NCBI GenBank assembly: GCA_010093705.1
Contig: MU006097.1
Location: 515,587 to 579,586, forward strand
Source of the DNA: Patellaria atrata CBS 101060
Taxonomy: Eukaryota > Ascomycota > Dothideomycetes > Patellariales > Patellariaceae
Direction: 5' to 3'
Length of the DNA stretch: 64,000 bases
Shown piece by piece: positions 25,136 to 35,306 of this stretch. Both the position numbers and the translations under genes were made by a program. Within the stretch, counting starts at the first letter, position 1. Each line of letters begins with the position of its first letter. The notes beneath the pieces are model-generated. The model was not told the origin of the DNA and did no database searches. It saw only the letters and a list, made by a program, of their open reading frames with translations.

Positions 25136-25711
25136 ATATCTAAAGGGTGGGTTTTTGGGTGGATATCGTGTCTAAGAGACGACATCCCATTTCACTGGAC
25201 AGTGTCATCGTCCTGCTGGAAGGTGTAGGAAACCGATGGTCTCTGTTATTGGAGTATCTAAGTTATCCATAAAAGAAAACGGTCGTGTAGATGAATTTCA
25301 AAGATTTTTAACATGCAAAGCTAGGCTCCGCCAACGTAATAGTTCTAACCCAAAAACGCTATATCAGGAGCAGATTGTTCAACAATTCTTTTATTAACAG
25401 CTTTGGGAAACATTGTTTCTGAGGCGGACTAATTCCGCTCCTTCGGTGGAACGGATCTTAATTAGATCAACTACATTCATCAGAAGTCAGTTACAACCCA
25501 TCAACATGTATATCTCATGTCGAAGGTCTCAAAAACCTGAATTACTTCAGTGGTGTCCCTTTGCTTTAAGAGGTAACGGGAGGTGGTCACCGCATGTGGC
25601 TGAGCGTCCATGCAGATGATTTGACTCATCTCACCAACATGACATGTTAAAGGAAGGCATAGAGCCATCTTAGAGCTTTATTCCCGCAGTAACTGCATTA
25701 AATTTAACCCT
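25136..25711. other. Intergenic region
   Basis: It holds the GMC 3' UTR and the cyclase promoter by position. No other feature was seen. Confidence 0.3.
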
Positions 25712-27053
25712 ATGAAACGAATAGCGCACCTTGAAGGAACTACGCTCGAAGGCGGAGGACAACTTCTTCGACTCTCCCTTGGTCTGTCCGCGCTAACCGG
25801 AATTCCACTGCGTATCGATAATATCAGAGGAAGACGAAGTGGTGGCGGTGGCCTAAAACATCAACATCTCACAGGAGTCAATTGGCTTGCTAAAGCATGT
25901 TCCGCGGAGACGGTGGGCGCTGAGCATAAGAGTAAGATTCTGGAGTTTACGCCGAAGCGGATGGTTGATGTACGGTACCATACGAGACGATAGAATATGG
26001 AGGCATTGCTAATTACTATATCAGTCCCAGCCAGACTTATACCGTGAACGTGTTTTACTCGATGGCTCACGGATTGTGGAGTGTACCATCTCTCAAAACA
26101 CCCCAGGGGCCATAGGTCTAGTGTTCCAAGCTGTTCTACCTTTCATCCTGTTCTCGGGGCAGCATTTATCATCCGCGGATGGTATCCCAAACCCGCCCAA
26201 GTATGTACGACTAACCATAACCGGGGGTACAAATGTATCCATGAGCCCATCGTACGAGTACATCTCCCAAGTCCTCCTTCCGACGCTTTCCCTCATTGGT
26301 CTCCCCACCATTCGTCCGAGACTCATCAGCCGTGGCTGGAGTACCGGAAGAGTATCCCTCGGCGAGATACAATTCGAAATCGAGCCGCTTCCACCTAACA
26401 AACCCTTCCCAGCCTTCAACCTCGAAAACCGAGGTGAAATCACCGACATCAAAGCCACATTTCTCGTCCCACCAGTATGCGAGACACATGCACGCGAAGA
26501 ACTCAAGTCCACGATCCGCTCCAGACTAGGAAAACTCCTCCAAAACCCCCAAGGCCAAGTAAACATCAGCGTCTCCTTCGAAGACTCCGGCCATCCCAAA
26601 CGCCTCTATCTTCTTCTAGTCGCAACGACTAGTAACGGACACGAGCTCGGGAGAGATTGGCTCTACGACGGCAAGCTCAAGGGGGTAGATACCTCTACCG
26701 AAGCGCTCTTCGTTGCGGCCTCCCGGCTTGTCAGTCGTGTTGTCGGTGATCTAGCGACGGAGCTCTCGCACGGTGGCTGCGTGGATGAATACATGCGGGA
26801 CCAGATTGTCGTGTTTCAGGCATTGGCTGAGGGCGTTAGTCACGTGGATGTCGGGAAAATGGAGGATGGGAGGAGTGTGAAGCCGAGTCTGCATACGCGG
26901 ACTGCGTGGTGGGTAGCGGAGCAGATGCTTGGGACGACGTTTGATGGGGATGGGAAGGTAGAGGGGGTTGGATTTGTTATGGATCAGAAGGGTGGAAGAC
27001 ATTTGGAGGAGGATGTTGCTGGGGAGATGGAGTCGCTTAGTCTTTCTTGGTAA
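25712..27053 (+). CDS. RNA 3'-terminal phosphate cyclase
   Basis: Converts RNA 3'-phosphate ends to 2',3'-cyclic phosphates with ATP through a covalent enzyme-AMP step. Exons 25712-25969 and 26025-27053 give 428 residues. Family motifs run in order: LEGTTLEGGGQLLRLSLGLS at the N-terminus, LKHQHLTGV near 50, TPGAIGLVFQAVLP, LTITGGTNVSMSP, HGGCVDEYMRDQ and LHTRTAWWVAEQ. The His of LHTRTA lines up with the AMP-accepting His of RtcA enzymes, so activity looks possible. Two in-frame acceptors six bases apart (26024 and 26030) would give variants differing by Ser-Gln. The Rcl1 branch, which lacks activity, is less likely because this His is kept. Confidence 0.9.
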
Positions 27054-27614
27054 GGGGGGAGAGGGGGTAAGGGGTGGAGGTCTGGGACTGTGCGTTTCCG
27101 TACAGCTTCCCTTATTGTACCATTCCTAGCCTATGTACGCTCACTCTTAAAGAGGTGTCGAATTTTACTATACGGGGGACAGAAAATTTAAATTGATACA
27201 AAGAGCCTTCGATTGTGCGTACGAGCCCACGCATCACATTATTTCGACTACCCAATTAAGTAATGTGTTTACAACTCCCGTAGACGTTCGATGAGATTCA
27301 CCCCCACACGTTGTTTCCTTTCTAGGAAGTATTTCCCGCGTGTCGGCTTTGCTATTCACGTGGTAAATCAGGGGGCGTTTGCCGTCGCGTCTGACACCGA
27401 CTACTGTTTCCGGTAATATGTTTACTGAAATTGTGAACACGCGGACTTTTCGTGGTAATGGTGCTTGAAACTTGGTTATCTTCTAGATCACGCCTTGCAA
27501 GCGGGTGTTCAGCAAGCCTACGGAGGTTGAGCAGTGTCAGCCGTCACAAGAGAGGAAAGTATTGATTTATCTAAGGATCTTGAATTGATCGACTCTTTCA
27601 AGAGGCAATATCAA
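27054..27614. other. Convergent 3' region between the cyclase and fRMsr genes
   Basis: No coding or repeat signal was found. The two 3' UTRs should lie here. Confidence 0.3.
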
Positions 27615-28452
27615 TCACGCGTGTAACCTATCCAAAGTAAAGGGAAAAACGCTACTCTTACTGATCAAATCGCACAACTTCTCAAGCTCCGCCTGATCTT
27701 CCTCGTCGAACCCATCCACCTCCGCACAATCGATATCCAAAATAGCTACAACCTAAGCCATTATCAGCGTCGATAACCGCACCATGAGAAGACAATAACC
27801 AAAGAAGTACACAAAACTAACAAAACAAAAATTGAACAGTGATAACCGAAAACTTAACCTACCTTCCCTAATTGATCAATCGGCACAACAATCTCACTTC
27901 TACTCGCCCCATCGCACGCAATATGTCCCGGAAACGCCTCTACGTCCCCCACGAGTTGCGTCTTCCCACTCTGCGCCGCAGTCCCGCATACGCCTTTGCC
28001 GAACTCAATGGTCTGACACGCAACGTGGCCCTGAAAGGGGCCGAGGATAAGTTGCTTCGGTCTAGCGGGGTCCACGAAGTAAAACCCGCACCAATTGACT
28101 GCTGAAGAGGGGAGAGGTAAGGAACGTAGAGCATGATGTAGAAGAGAGGAGGCATTGGAGAGGTTGCTGTTCGGCCGAAAAGGGGGGCAGTCAGGGGAAT
28201 CGCTTCTTTTTGGGTGGGGAGAGCGGGGATTTACCAGACCTGGAAATGGGAAATCTGGGTCAGGGATGCGAGGTTGGGACGTGGTTCGTTTGCTTACCCA
28301 GTTGCTTTGGCCTTCGAATAGGGCTTCCGCTTGCTCGAGCACGCGGGCGTAGACCTCCTTTTTGCTGAGGTTGGAGGAGAAGGTGGATGCGTCGGCGTGA
28401 ACCTGGGATTGATTGGTTTGATGCATCTGCTCGGAATCTTGGGACTTACCAT
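27615..28452 (-). CDS. Free methionine-R-sulfoxide reductase (GAF domain), with 5-nt exon
   Basis: Reduces free methionine-R-sulfoxide in the cytosol; equivalent to yeast YKL069W. Five exons give 184 residues: 28452-28450 (just ATG), 28402-28298, 28239-28235, 28166-27863 and 27752-27615. The single GAF domain has NWVCNLSNASSLL, GPFQGHVACQ, FGKGVCGTAA, FPGHIACDG and VVAILDIDC. The three functional cysteines fall at about 88, 98 and 122. The 5-nt exon GTCTG is required to restore the conserved NWVCNLSN; reading straight through is also open but inserts about 43 foreign residues. The intron right after ATG gives MVHADAS, as in many fungal relatives. Confidence 0.9.
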
Positions 28453-29259
28453 CTTGTTTACTTATCTAAATTGCTATTAAAAAGAACAAAAGTTCCAATT
28501 CAATTGATTGAAGATTGAGTGGACGAAGTATTGAGAAAGGAAAAGATTCCGGGATGGCATCACCGGATCGGATTTTCGGTGTTTCGATAATCACGAACTT
28601 CGGTGATAAGTAATGTATATACGTCAATATAAGAATTAAAAACCCATCTATCAAGCTTTATTTATAGGACTCAAATACACTCAAATTTGTAATTCAAGGG
28701 ATTATTACCCTGATAAGTGCAGTCACATGATGCGCGCCAATATCGTGTTTCCAGTCGCGCTTTCACGCGATCCCCCAAACCGTAGACATATCAAAAGACC
28801 GTGATTTTTTTGGTCATTTGCTTATCCGTGAGTAAAACAGATCTCTAGATAAGTTTATTTTTTTAAGATCGCGACCAAAAATCTCGAAGAATCATGTGCG
28901 ATATGACTTTTTTTATGTGGTGGTGGAAAGTGAAGTTTCCTAATCGCCGAAGAAAGTCGGTCGTGTTTCAACAATAGACATGTATAAAATCGTGGCATTA
29001 CTATCTTCAAAGACCGTGAGTTTTTTTTTTTTTTTTGGCACTTGCTTAATCTTTAGAAAAATGAGGAAATAACATAGTTACCTAAAATCGAGACGAGAAA
29101 TCTGGAAGATTCATATGCGATATGAGTGTTTTATAAGGTGGTGGAAAGTGAGGTTTCCCAGAACGCGAGGGAAATCGGTCGCGTTGCCCCCCCACCCTGC
29201 TTCACGTTTCTACCTTCACAAACTTGCCCGTCGCTACGCACCCCTGAATTAGGACAAAC
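28453..29259. promoter_or_regulatory. Divergent promoter region, fRMsr / FTA4
   Basis: It contains a TCACATGA palindrome at 28723-28730 and the diverged tandem duplication listed separately. A poly-T run lies near 29021-29036. No gene is supported. Confidence 0.4.
28793..29185. repeat. Diverged tandem duplication of about 176 bp in the FTA4 promoter
   Basis: Unit 1 (about 28793-28968) and unit 2 (about 29009-29185) share blocks in the same order: AAAGACCGTGA, a T-run, CTTGCTTA/TTTGCTTA, GATATGA, GGTGGTGGAAAGTGA, GTTTCC and GTCGGTCG/ATCGGTCG. Spacing is kept. The units differ at many positions, so the duplication is not recent. It ends about 75 bp before the FTA4 start. Confidence 0.65.
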
Positions 29260-30394
29260 ATGGCTACGAATATCGATACTGTGATAGCGCTCAAATCGGC
29301 ATTTTTGCGCGGGCAGATCCGTACCCTTTCGCAACAGCTCCAAGTTCCTGAGCGATGGCGTGAGGATAGCGATGAGCTGCCCGCGAAGATGGTGAGGGAG
29401 GTAGTTGGGGAAGGTATGTTTACTTCTAACATCTGATTCCGTAAGAAAGTGTTCTTTCTCTTGTGTCACATCCAAATATTCTATCATTATAGTCACTGTT
29501 GAATATATTCGATCCGAACCATTTTCATTCCAAAGTATAGGATGCGTACTTCGTCCCCCTTCCCACTATAAATATCTCCTTTACCCTTGTTTCCAAACAA
29601 TTGATCGGTTCAAACTCAAGCTACAGCTCACACAATTCCCAGTTAATCGCCGTATACGGCACCATAATAAAACCGTCTACTTCACCCCCGCGATCCGCCA
29701 AACCGCCGAGCAGATCGACGCCCTGTACTGGAAATCCGGCGAACCAGACCTGACCGTGCTGGAATCCGAGAACGCAAACCCAGACCCGACGCCCGAGCAA
29801 CCGCTGAGGGAAGGCGAAGACCTAAGCCTAGAAGTGTACGTATATCCCCTAACAATGACCGAAGGGGGAAGCTGAACCCGTTCAGCAATATCGCACGCAT
29901 TCCTGCGACCCTGGAGCATTTGGATGCTGAAGGAGAAGAGGAGCTGGTTAAGCTGCAGACTCGATTGCTGGAGTTGGCTGAGCGCAGAGAGGCGGCGAGG
30001 AGGAAATTGGGTATGGTTCATTTCTCTTTACTAACCTTATTCCTTCTTCATACCGGCTCGATTGACTCCTTGACCGTTTATATTTCAGCTGCTCCATCAT
30101 GCTAACTTCTAACCAGCAACATACACCCATCTTCAGACCCTAATTGCACCCCTTAAAAACCCCCAATCCTCCATCCAGCCCAATCTGGTGACTCGCGATG
30201 GTCAACTCGCGGCTGAGTTGGCCAAGTTGCGGAACTTGAGCGTGCGAGTTGCAGGAAGAGTCCCGGAATGGGTTGAGAGGGAGAAGGGGCGGAAAGGGAG
30301 AGAGGGGGAGGAAGAGGAAGAGGGTTTGGATGACGATGACATAGAGATAGAGGATGAGGATGAGAAAGTAAGGAGAATCTGGGAGGGTATGTGA
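29260..30394 (+). CDS. FTA4: Kinetochore protein Fta4 (Sim4/CENP complex subunit)
   Basis: Subunit of the Sim4 (COMA/CCAN-type) inner-kinetochore complex. Four exons, 29260-29413, 29643-29833, 29872-30010 and 30117-30394, give 253 residues. Family features are TVIALKSAFLRGQIRTLSQ at the N-terminus, HHNKTVYFTPA, the strongly conserved AEQIDALYW near residue 75, the coiled-coil LVKLQTRLLELAERREAARR, and NLVTRDGQLAAELAKLR near the C-terminus, before an acidic tail. Intron 2 is only 38 nt (or 32 nt if the donor is GTATAT), the shortest in the window, although it has a CTAAC branch. The family call is from recalled motifs. Confidence 0.82.
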
Positions 30395-31012
30395 GTGCTG
30401 TTAAGGTTCTGGATGTGATATGAGAGGTCTCGAATTGATCGGTCTCCATTGTTGGTGTTTGAATCCAATGGGTTTGGGAGGAGCTTGGGCGTATGGATGG
30501 GCTGGGAGTTGAATCTGGGTGAGAGCGTAGCTCAATTTAGGCGATTATAATGGTAAGGAGGTAGTAAATGTATTGTAGACATCAAACTACCCTAGAGATT
30601 ATCCAGCGCTTTCTCGCGCCTTTTTCCAGAGCAGTTTTATAATAACCCTAGGAGTGCCATAACAGGGAAAGGGCTGTCACGAATTCTCATCTTACCTACA
30701 ATAACATCTTCCATCAAATGCGGTTTCGAGTCAAGTCCGACCCAGCCCCTACCACACCTTCCTCCTCTTAGACCTCCTTCCATGCTGCCGCCAACTGTAA
30801 ACATACTATACTCCATTTCTCTCCTCAGACATTCTCTTTTCCTCTTCTCCATACACTCACTTATCGAAGACCATCACTATCACATATCCATTCCATATCA
30901 AACCATACCGTAGCTATTACACTCGCTAAACTATCGAATTACACACCATATACCACGTATACCAGTACATACCAATCACTAAGTTCTCATCAGCCAGTCT
31001 CCCCATACCAAA
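30395..31012. promoter_or_regulatory. Intergenic region before the large acidic protein gene
   Basis: The later part is C- and A-rich leader sequence typical of fungal 5' UTRs. The open frame at 30637-30852 (minus) has no recognisable feature. Confidence 0.3.
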
Positions 31013-33835
31013 ATGCCATTATCAGTCTTCGTGTACGACGATGTCTGGTACAATGATAAGCTAAAAGCCTACAAATACCGCCGCAGCAACGACCAATCCG
31101 ACGGAGATTCGGTCGACAATCCTAGTTTCGAATGTCCCGGTCCCGATTGGGTTTGGGCAGGGAGAGCCAAATTCAACGCACCTGACCATATCATCTTTGA
31201 GACCGCTTCGAAGATCGATGATAGGATCCAGCAACGTCATTCGCTCACAGGGTGGAGAATGGTTCAGGTTGTAATGGCTATGAATTGGGTAAGAATTCCG
31301 TCCCCAGAGACAAACACAGCTATACAGGAAGACGGCGACAACGCGAAAGGGGTTGAAAAGGAGGAAAATCAGGATGAATCTGAAGAGGAGGGTGTGGTTG
31401 AGGAGGAGGTGAAGACTATCGTCCAGACTTTACAGAGGGTGTGGAAGATTCTTTCATTTCTCAGGCGGCCCAAACGGCGGTGGAATGAAGTCGAAGAAGA
31501 AGTATTCAGGAGGTTTATGATTGCATATCGTGAGAATGAATCCAGCCCGGAGGAAAACGTCCAGGAGAACACTGTCCAGGAGAACACTGTCCAGGAGAAC
31601 ACTGTCCAAGAGGAGACCGCCCAGGAATCGAGTAACGTGGAGGAAGATGCCGTAACATTTGCGGAAGTCTTCCACAAATTGGACCTCCTAATGAAACCGT
31701 GGAATCCTGCAAAATTTGCATTTGAAGTCGGGCTTAAGACGGCTCGAAGGTTAATCGGGAGGTATCTACTTGTGTCGCGTAGGACTTTAGAAAATGACCA
31801 GGAAGAGGCGAGGGACCGAAGATTAGAGAAGCAGGAAAAGACTATTCAAGGCAACTATCTACACACAAGCGGAACCACTAGAACCACTAAACTAACATCA
31901 TGGTGGCAAGCTATTAGGTGGAATGAACCAGATATTGGTAACATTTGCTCCGACGCCCCCAAAACACTAGCGCCCGAAGGTTCTGTGATCAAAGTGGTGC
32001 TAGGTATCGCCAACCCAGAGGTTGGTCAGGAGCAAAGTAGCAATCTGCAACCAGTAGATTCAAATTTGTCTACTTTGAGGGAGGTAGAGAACGAACACAC
32101 CGTGGAAATATGCGAAATGGAAGCAGAACTAGACCAAAGTCGTCCAGTTGAGATGGTCGACGAAGGAAGTGATACTTCAAGTGACAATGAAAACGAACGT
32201 GTTACTCATCCCTCTGAGACTGGTGTAGCAGAACATGATACCATTACAGTAACTTCTGGAGAACATGATGAAAGCTATGGGCTACAAAGTATTGTGGGCC
32301 TCTCTGATAATGATTCAATCACGTTCGATGGCATAGCTGCTTCCGAGGAGCCACGGTTAGAGGTTACTATAATGAAGGTCACCGTAATAGAGGTCGACGA
32401 TGATTCTGACTGCGATACCATTGGTGAGGATGAACACAAAGTACGGGACCACTCTCAATCTCCTTCAAGTCTCAAGTCACTGAGATCTCCTGATCGTGAT
32501 CAAGCTGTACAGGAAAACTTCGAAAAAGACGAAATTGAAAAGGCAGCTCATAAAGTATTTGAGAAATACAAGACTCTGGAAAGACATGAAAATGAATGGA
32601 AACTGCACGAATTGCCAGAATTTGAATGTCAAATACGCCAAACCACAACGAATTTTGGATTATATTGGCTCGGACAAGGAGCTGTATTTCCGAAGCTGAA
32701 TGATCAGTCTAAACACAAGGAGATCGCCTCAGGAGACGACAAGAGTTACACGGAATCAATTCCTGGCGACACAGACGTCGAGTATTGGACCTTATATACT
32801 TCACCTGAAGATGAAGATGAGTGGAGGGCCAGAACATCAACCCCAAAGTCTCCAGAACCACAAACCTGTGACAAGCTTACCTTAATCCCGGAGCTGGAAG
32901 AGCAGGACTTGGACGGTTGGAATTTCCGAGTATCCCAGAGCCTGAACAATCGTGATGTCGTAGAGCCAGAAGTAAAAGACGGCGGTATTCCTCCAAACCG
33001 TACTCCTGAGAATATGGCAGCGAAGTTTAGAGAAGACTTCGCCGCTGTTATGGAAGAGTTTGATCCGGATGAACTCGAATTCGAATCAGATCAACTCTAT
33101 TTCGAAACCCAGCCTGTAGAAAGAATATCCGAGAGCGTGGACAAACCTGCTGTCGTAAACCTTGAAGAAAAATCCAGCGGCGTATCCTCAAACCGTACCC
33201 AGGAGCAGATGGCGACGAAGTTCAGAGATGATTTCGCCGCTATTATGGAAGAGTTCGATGAGGATGAGCTCGACTTCGAATACCAGCCTCCAGAAGGGGT
33301 GCATGAACTGGAGAGAGTGAGCGCACGGGCAGAAGCGCGATATGCTGATGATGGCGGCACTGGAAACCTGCTTCTATTGGACTTCGGTATTCAGAACTCA
33401 GCGTGGGATGCCAACATTGATCCTCCACCATACAGCAATGAAGAAGACATTGAGGAAAATAGTGTGCCTAATCCACAATGGTCAGAAGGCTTATGGGACA
33501 ATTGGGATGAAATGGAAGAAGCAAGATTCCATGACGAACTCGAAACGCGAGAAGCAGGTTTTATTCTCGACCAAGAACTGTACGAACATGTGATCCCGCA
33601 ATTAGGCGGCAATATGACACACTTTGGTGGAATAAAACTATACGATGGCCCTGCAGATGAAGAACCACTGCCGGCCCATGAATCGGATGAGTTGAGTGAA
33701 GAGAGCGACGATAGTACAGAGACTATCAAGCCATCTCATTTTGCTGGGCATGATGACAGTACAGATGCTCCGCGCAGTGATAGTGGTAATGTACAACCAA
33801 CGTCTTGCGACTATTATTTGCTTACTGGGTCATAG
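31013..33835 (+). CDS. Large acidic, repeat-bearing protein of unknown function
   Basis: A single open frame of 940 residues starting MPLSVFVYDDVWYNDKLKAY. I do not recognise the family. The first 100 residues look folded (Trp/Tyr-rich, with GPDWVWAGRAKFNAPDH). The rest is very acidic and probably disordered. There is a run of three exact VQENT pentapeptides near residues 182-197, and a tandem module: two copies of about 60 residues near 660-760, with KFREDFAAVMEEFDPDELEF and KFRDDFAAIMEEFDEDELDF. No membrane segment or signal peptide is seen. The stop at 33833-33835 may be intronic: a 50-nt GT-AG intron at 33786-33835 would join this frame to the next gene (see findings). Confidence 0.7.
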   Translation: MPLSVFVYDDVWYNDKLKAYKYRRSNDQSDGDSVDNPSFECPGPDWVWAGRAKFNAPDHIIFETASKIDDRIQQRHSLTGWRMVQVVMAMNWVRIPSPETNTAIQEDGDNAKGVEKEENQDESEEEGVVEEEVKTIVQTLQRVWKILSFLRRPKRRWNEVEEEVFRRFMIAYRENESSPEENVQENTVQENTVQENTVQEETAQESSNVEEDAVTFAEVFHKLDLLMKPWNPAKFAFEVGLKTARRLIGRYLLVSRRTLENDQEEARDRRLEKQEKTIQGNYLHTSGTTRTTKLTSWWQAIRWNEPDIGNICSDAPKTLAPEGSVIKVVLGIANPEVGQEQSSNLQPVDSNLSTLREVENEHTVEICEMEAELDQSRPVEMVDEGSDTSSDNENERVTHPSETGVAEHDTITVTSGEHDESYGLQSIVGLSDNDSITFDGIAASEEPRLEVTIMKVTVIEVDDDSDCDTIGEDEHKVRDHSQSPSSLKSLRSPDRDQAVQENFEKDEIEKAAHKVFEKYKTLERHENEWKLHELPEFECQIRQTTTNFGLYWLGQGAVFPKLNDQSKHKEIASGDDKSYTESIPGDTDVEYWTLYTSPEDEDEWRARTSTPKSPEPQTCDKLTLIPELEEQDLDGWNFRVSQSLNNRDVVEPEVKDGGIPPNRTPENMAAKFREDFAAVMEEFDPDELEFESDQLYFETQPVERISESVDKPAVVNLEEKSSGVSSNRTQEQMATKFRDDFAAIMEEFDEDELDFEYQPPEGVHELERVSARAEARYADDGGTGNLLLLDFGIQNSAWDANIDPPPYSNEEDIEENSVPNPQWSEGLWDNWDEMEEARFHDELETREAGFILDQELYEHVIPQLGGNMTHFGGIKLYDGPADEEPLPAHESDELSEESDDSTETIKPSHFAGHDDSTDAPRSDSGNVQPTSCDYYLLTGS

Positions 33836-34066
33836 TCCATTACATTGAGGATGTGAAGAGTGAGGATCCAAACGAAAGTACGTAACATTGATTCCCAATG
33901 GTGAACAAGAAATCTCGAATGAACCCAAGCAAGTTGCATTACCTCGATATTCTTTTGTCGTGTGGTGATTGATATATTGGTGGTTAGAGAGATGGAGAGA
34001 CGGAGCTTCCATTCCTTTATATTCATATGCCAAGATGCCGCTAACCGTTGAGTTTATGGTTGGCAG

Positions 34067-35306
34067 GAGCTGATGAGAGTGAGGACGACAACACCCAAAT
34101 AAACACACAGCAACCACAAATCTCTCCTACTTCCTCACCTACTGTAGGCGAACTCACCGAACGGCCTGAAAGGCCAGAGGATACCTCGACCGCTTCTTCT
34201 ACCGATGTTCAAGCTCGCTTTTGCTTCTTGAACACGTCAGCGCAACCTAAGTCCTCCTTTCCAATCACATCCCTCGTCAAGCGCCTTCTAGACGGAGAGA
34301 CTGTGCCACAGCAAACACATCGACCTAGGCCAACAACAGGCCTTGCTAGATCCTCTAGAACCCCTAGCGAATCGGAGCCGAAAATGAACAATTTCCCTTC
34401 TTTCCTCGACACCTCCGGCAACGGTGTAGGAGGTAACCCACCACGGCAAACGCCCTCTCCAGGACCAGGTCAGCATCAGGCGAATGGTATTGGGAGCGCA
34501 ATGAACTTTCTCAATGGAGCAGGTGTCAGCTCTGCTGCTGCTCAGATGGACTTGAACTATGTTATGCAGATGGTCCAGCAGCTGGCGGACATCAATGCGG
34601 AAAACAGAGCAGAGCAGAATAGGATTGTCAATGGTATAACACAGCTACAGGTAACTATAAGGTTGTGTATAGATATGGAACCTATGTTGACAGGAAGCTA
34701 GCAATCACACACGTACGATTCTCTGTCTCCGAATGGCGGACCCGTAAATGGTGATGCACATGGTGAGTTACGCTTGAACGATATGGAATCACGACATGAC
34801 TAACAAGCCTTCAAATAGCTGCTGCGAGATACGCCGAAATAACTACGGAACTAACTGTAGTCACCAACAAGCTTCATAATGCCGAACGAATGGCAGAAGA
34901 ATCCAAACTTGAAGTGGATGTGATGAAAGAGATCAAAGAGGAGTATGACAAGACTATACAGCACCTGATGAACAAGCTTCGGCCATATGCATACAGTCAT
35001 ACCCAAGCGACCATCGCTCTCCACAAACATTACCAAGCTCTCCTTGACGCTGAACGGCAAGCAAATCTCGATCTCCGACTCGAACACCAACAATGGCAGA
35101 CTGGTCTTGCAAGAGTTGCAGAATACGCACGCCTTGCACTAGGCGCCCAGAGCGATGCCAGTCTATCTTATGTCACAAGGATTCGAGAATTGAAACAGGA
35201 GAATAAAGTATTGAGAAAATTGGCAGGGTGGGAACCAGCAGAGGACAGTGATAATGAGGAAGAGTCCGTGCAGAAAGGGGAAGCTCAACATCGTCCCCAG
35301 CAGTAG
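34067..35306 (+). CDS. Coiled-coil protein of unknown function, possibly 3' exons of the preceding gene
   Basis: Exons 34067-34650, 34702-34762 and 34819-35306 join in frame. The first in-frame ATG is at 34384 (MNNFPSFLDTSGNG), giving 271 residues if it is an independent gene. However, 105 further codons are open upstream, Ser/Thr/Pro-rich, and begin right after a GCTAAC branch and GGCAG acceptor, so coding probably starts earlier. The C-terminal half is helical: VMQMVQQLADINAENRAEQN, then LTVVTNKLHNAERMAEESK and RIRELKQENKVLRKLAGWE, ending in an acidic tail. I cannot assign a function. Confidence 0.65.

Noticed and set aside
26880-26930. Apparent loss of the catalytic His in the RNA cyclase (WW where human RTCA has IH)
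   Set aside because: Aligning with the E. coli segment HLLTN shows that the AMP-accepting His corresponds to the His of LHTRTA, which is present. The Trp position is not the nucleophile.
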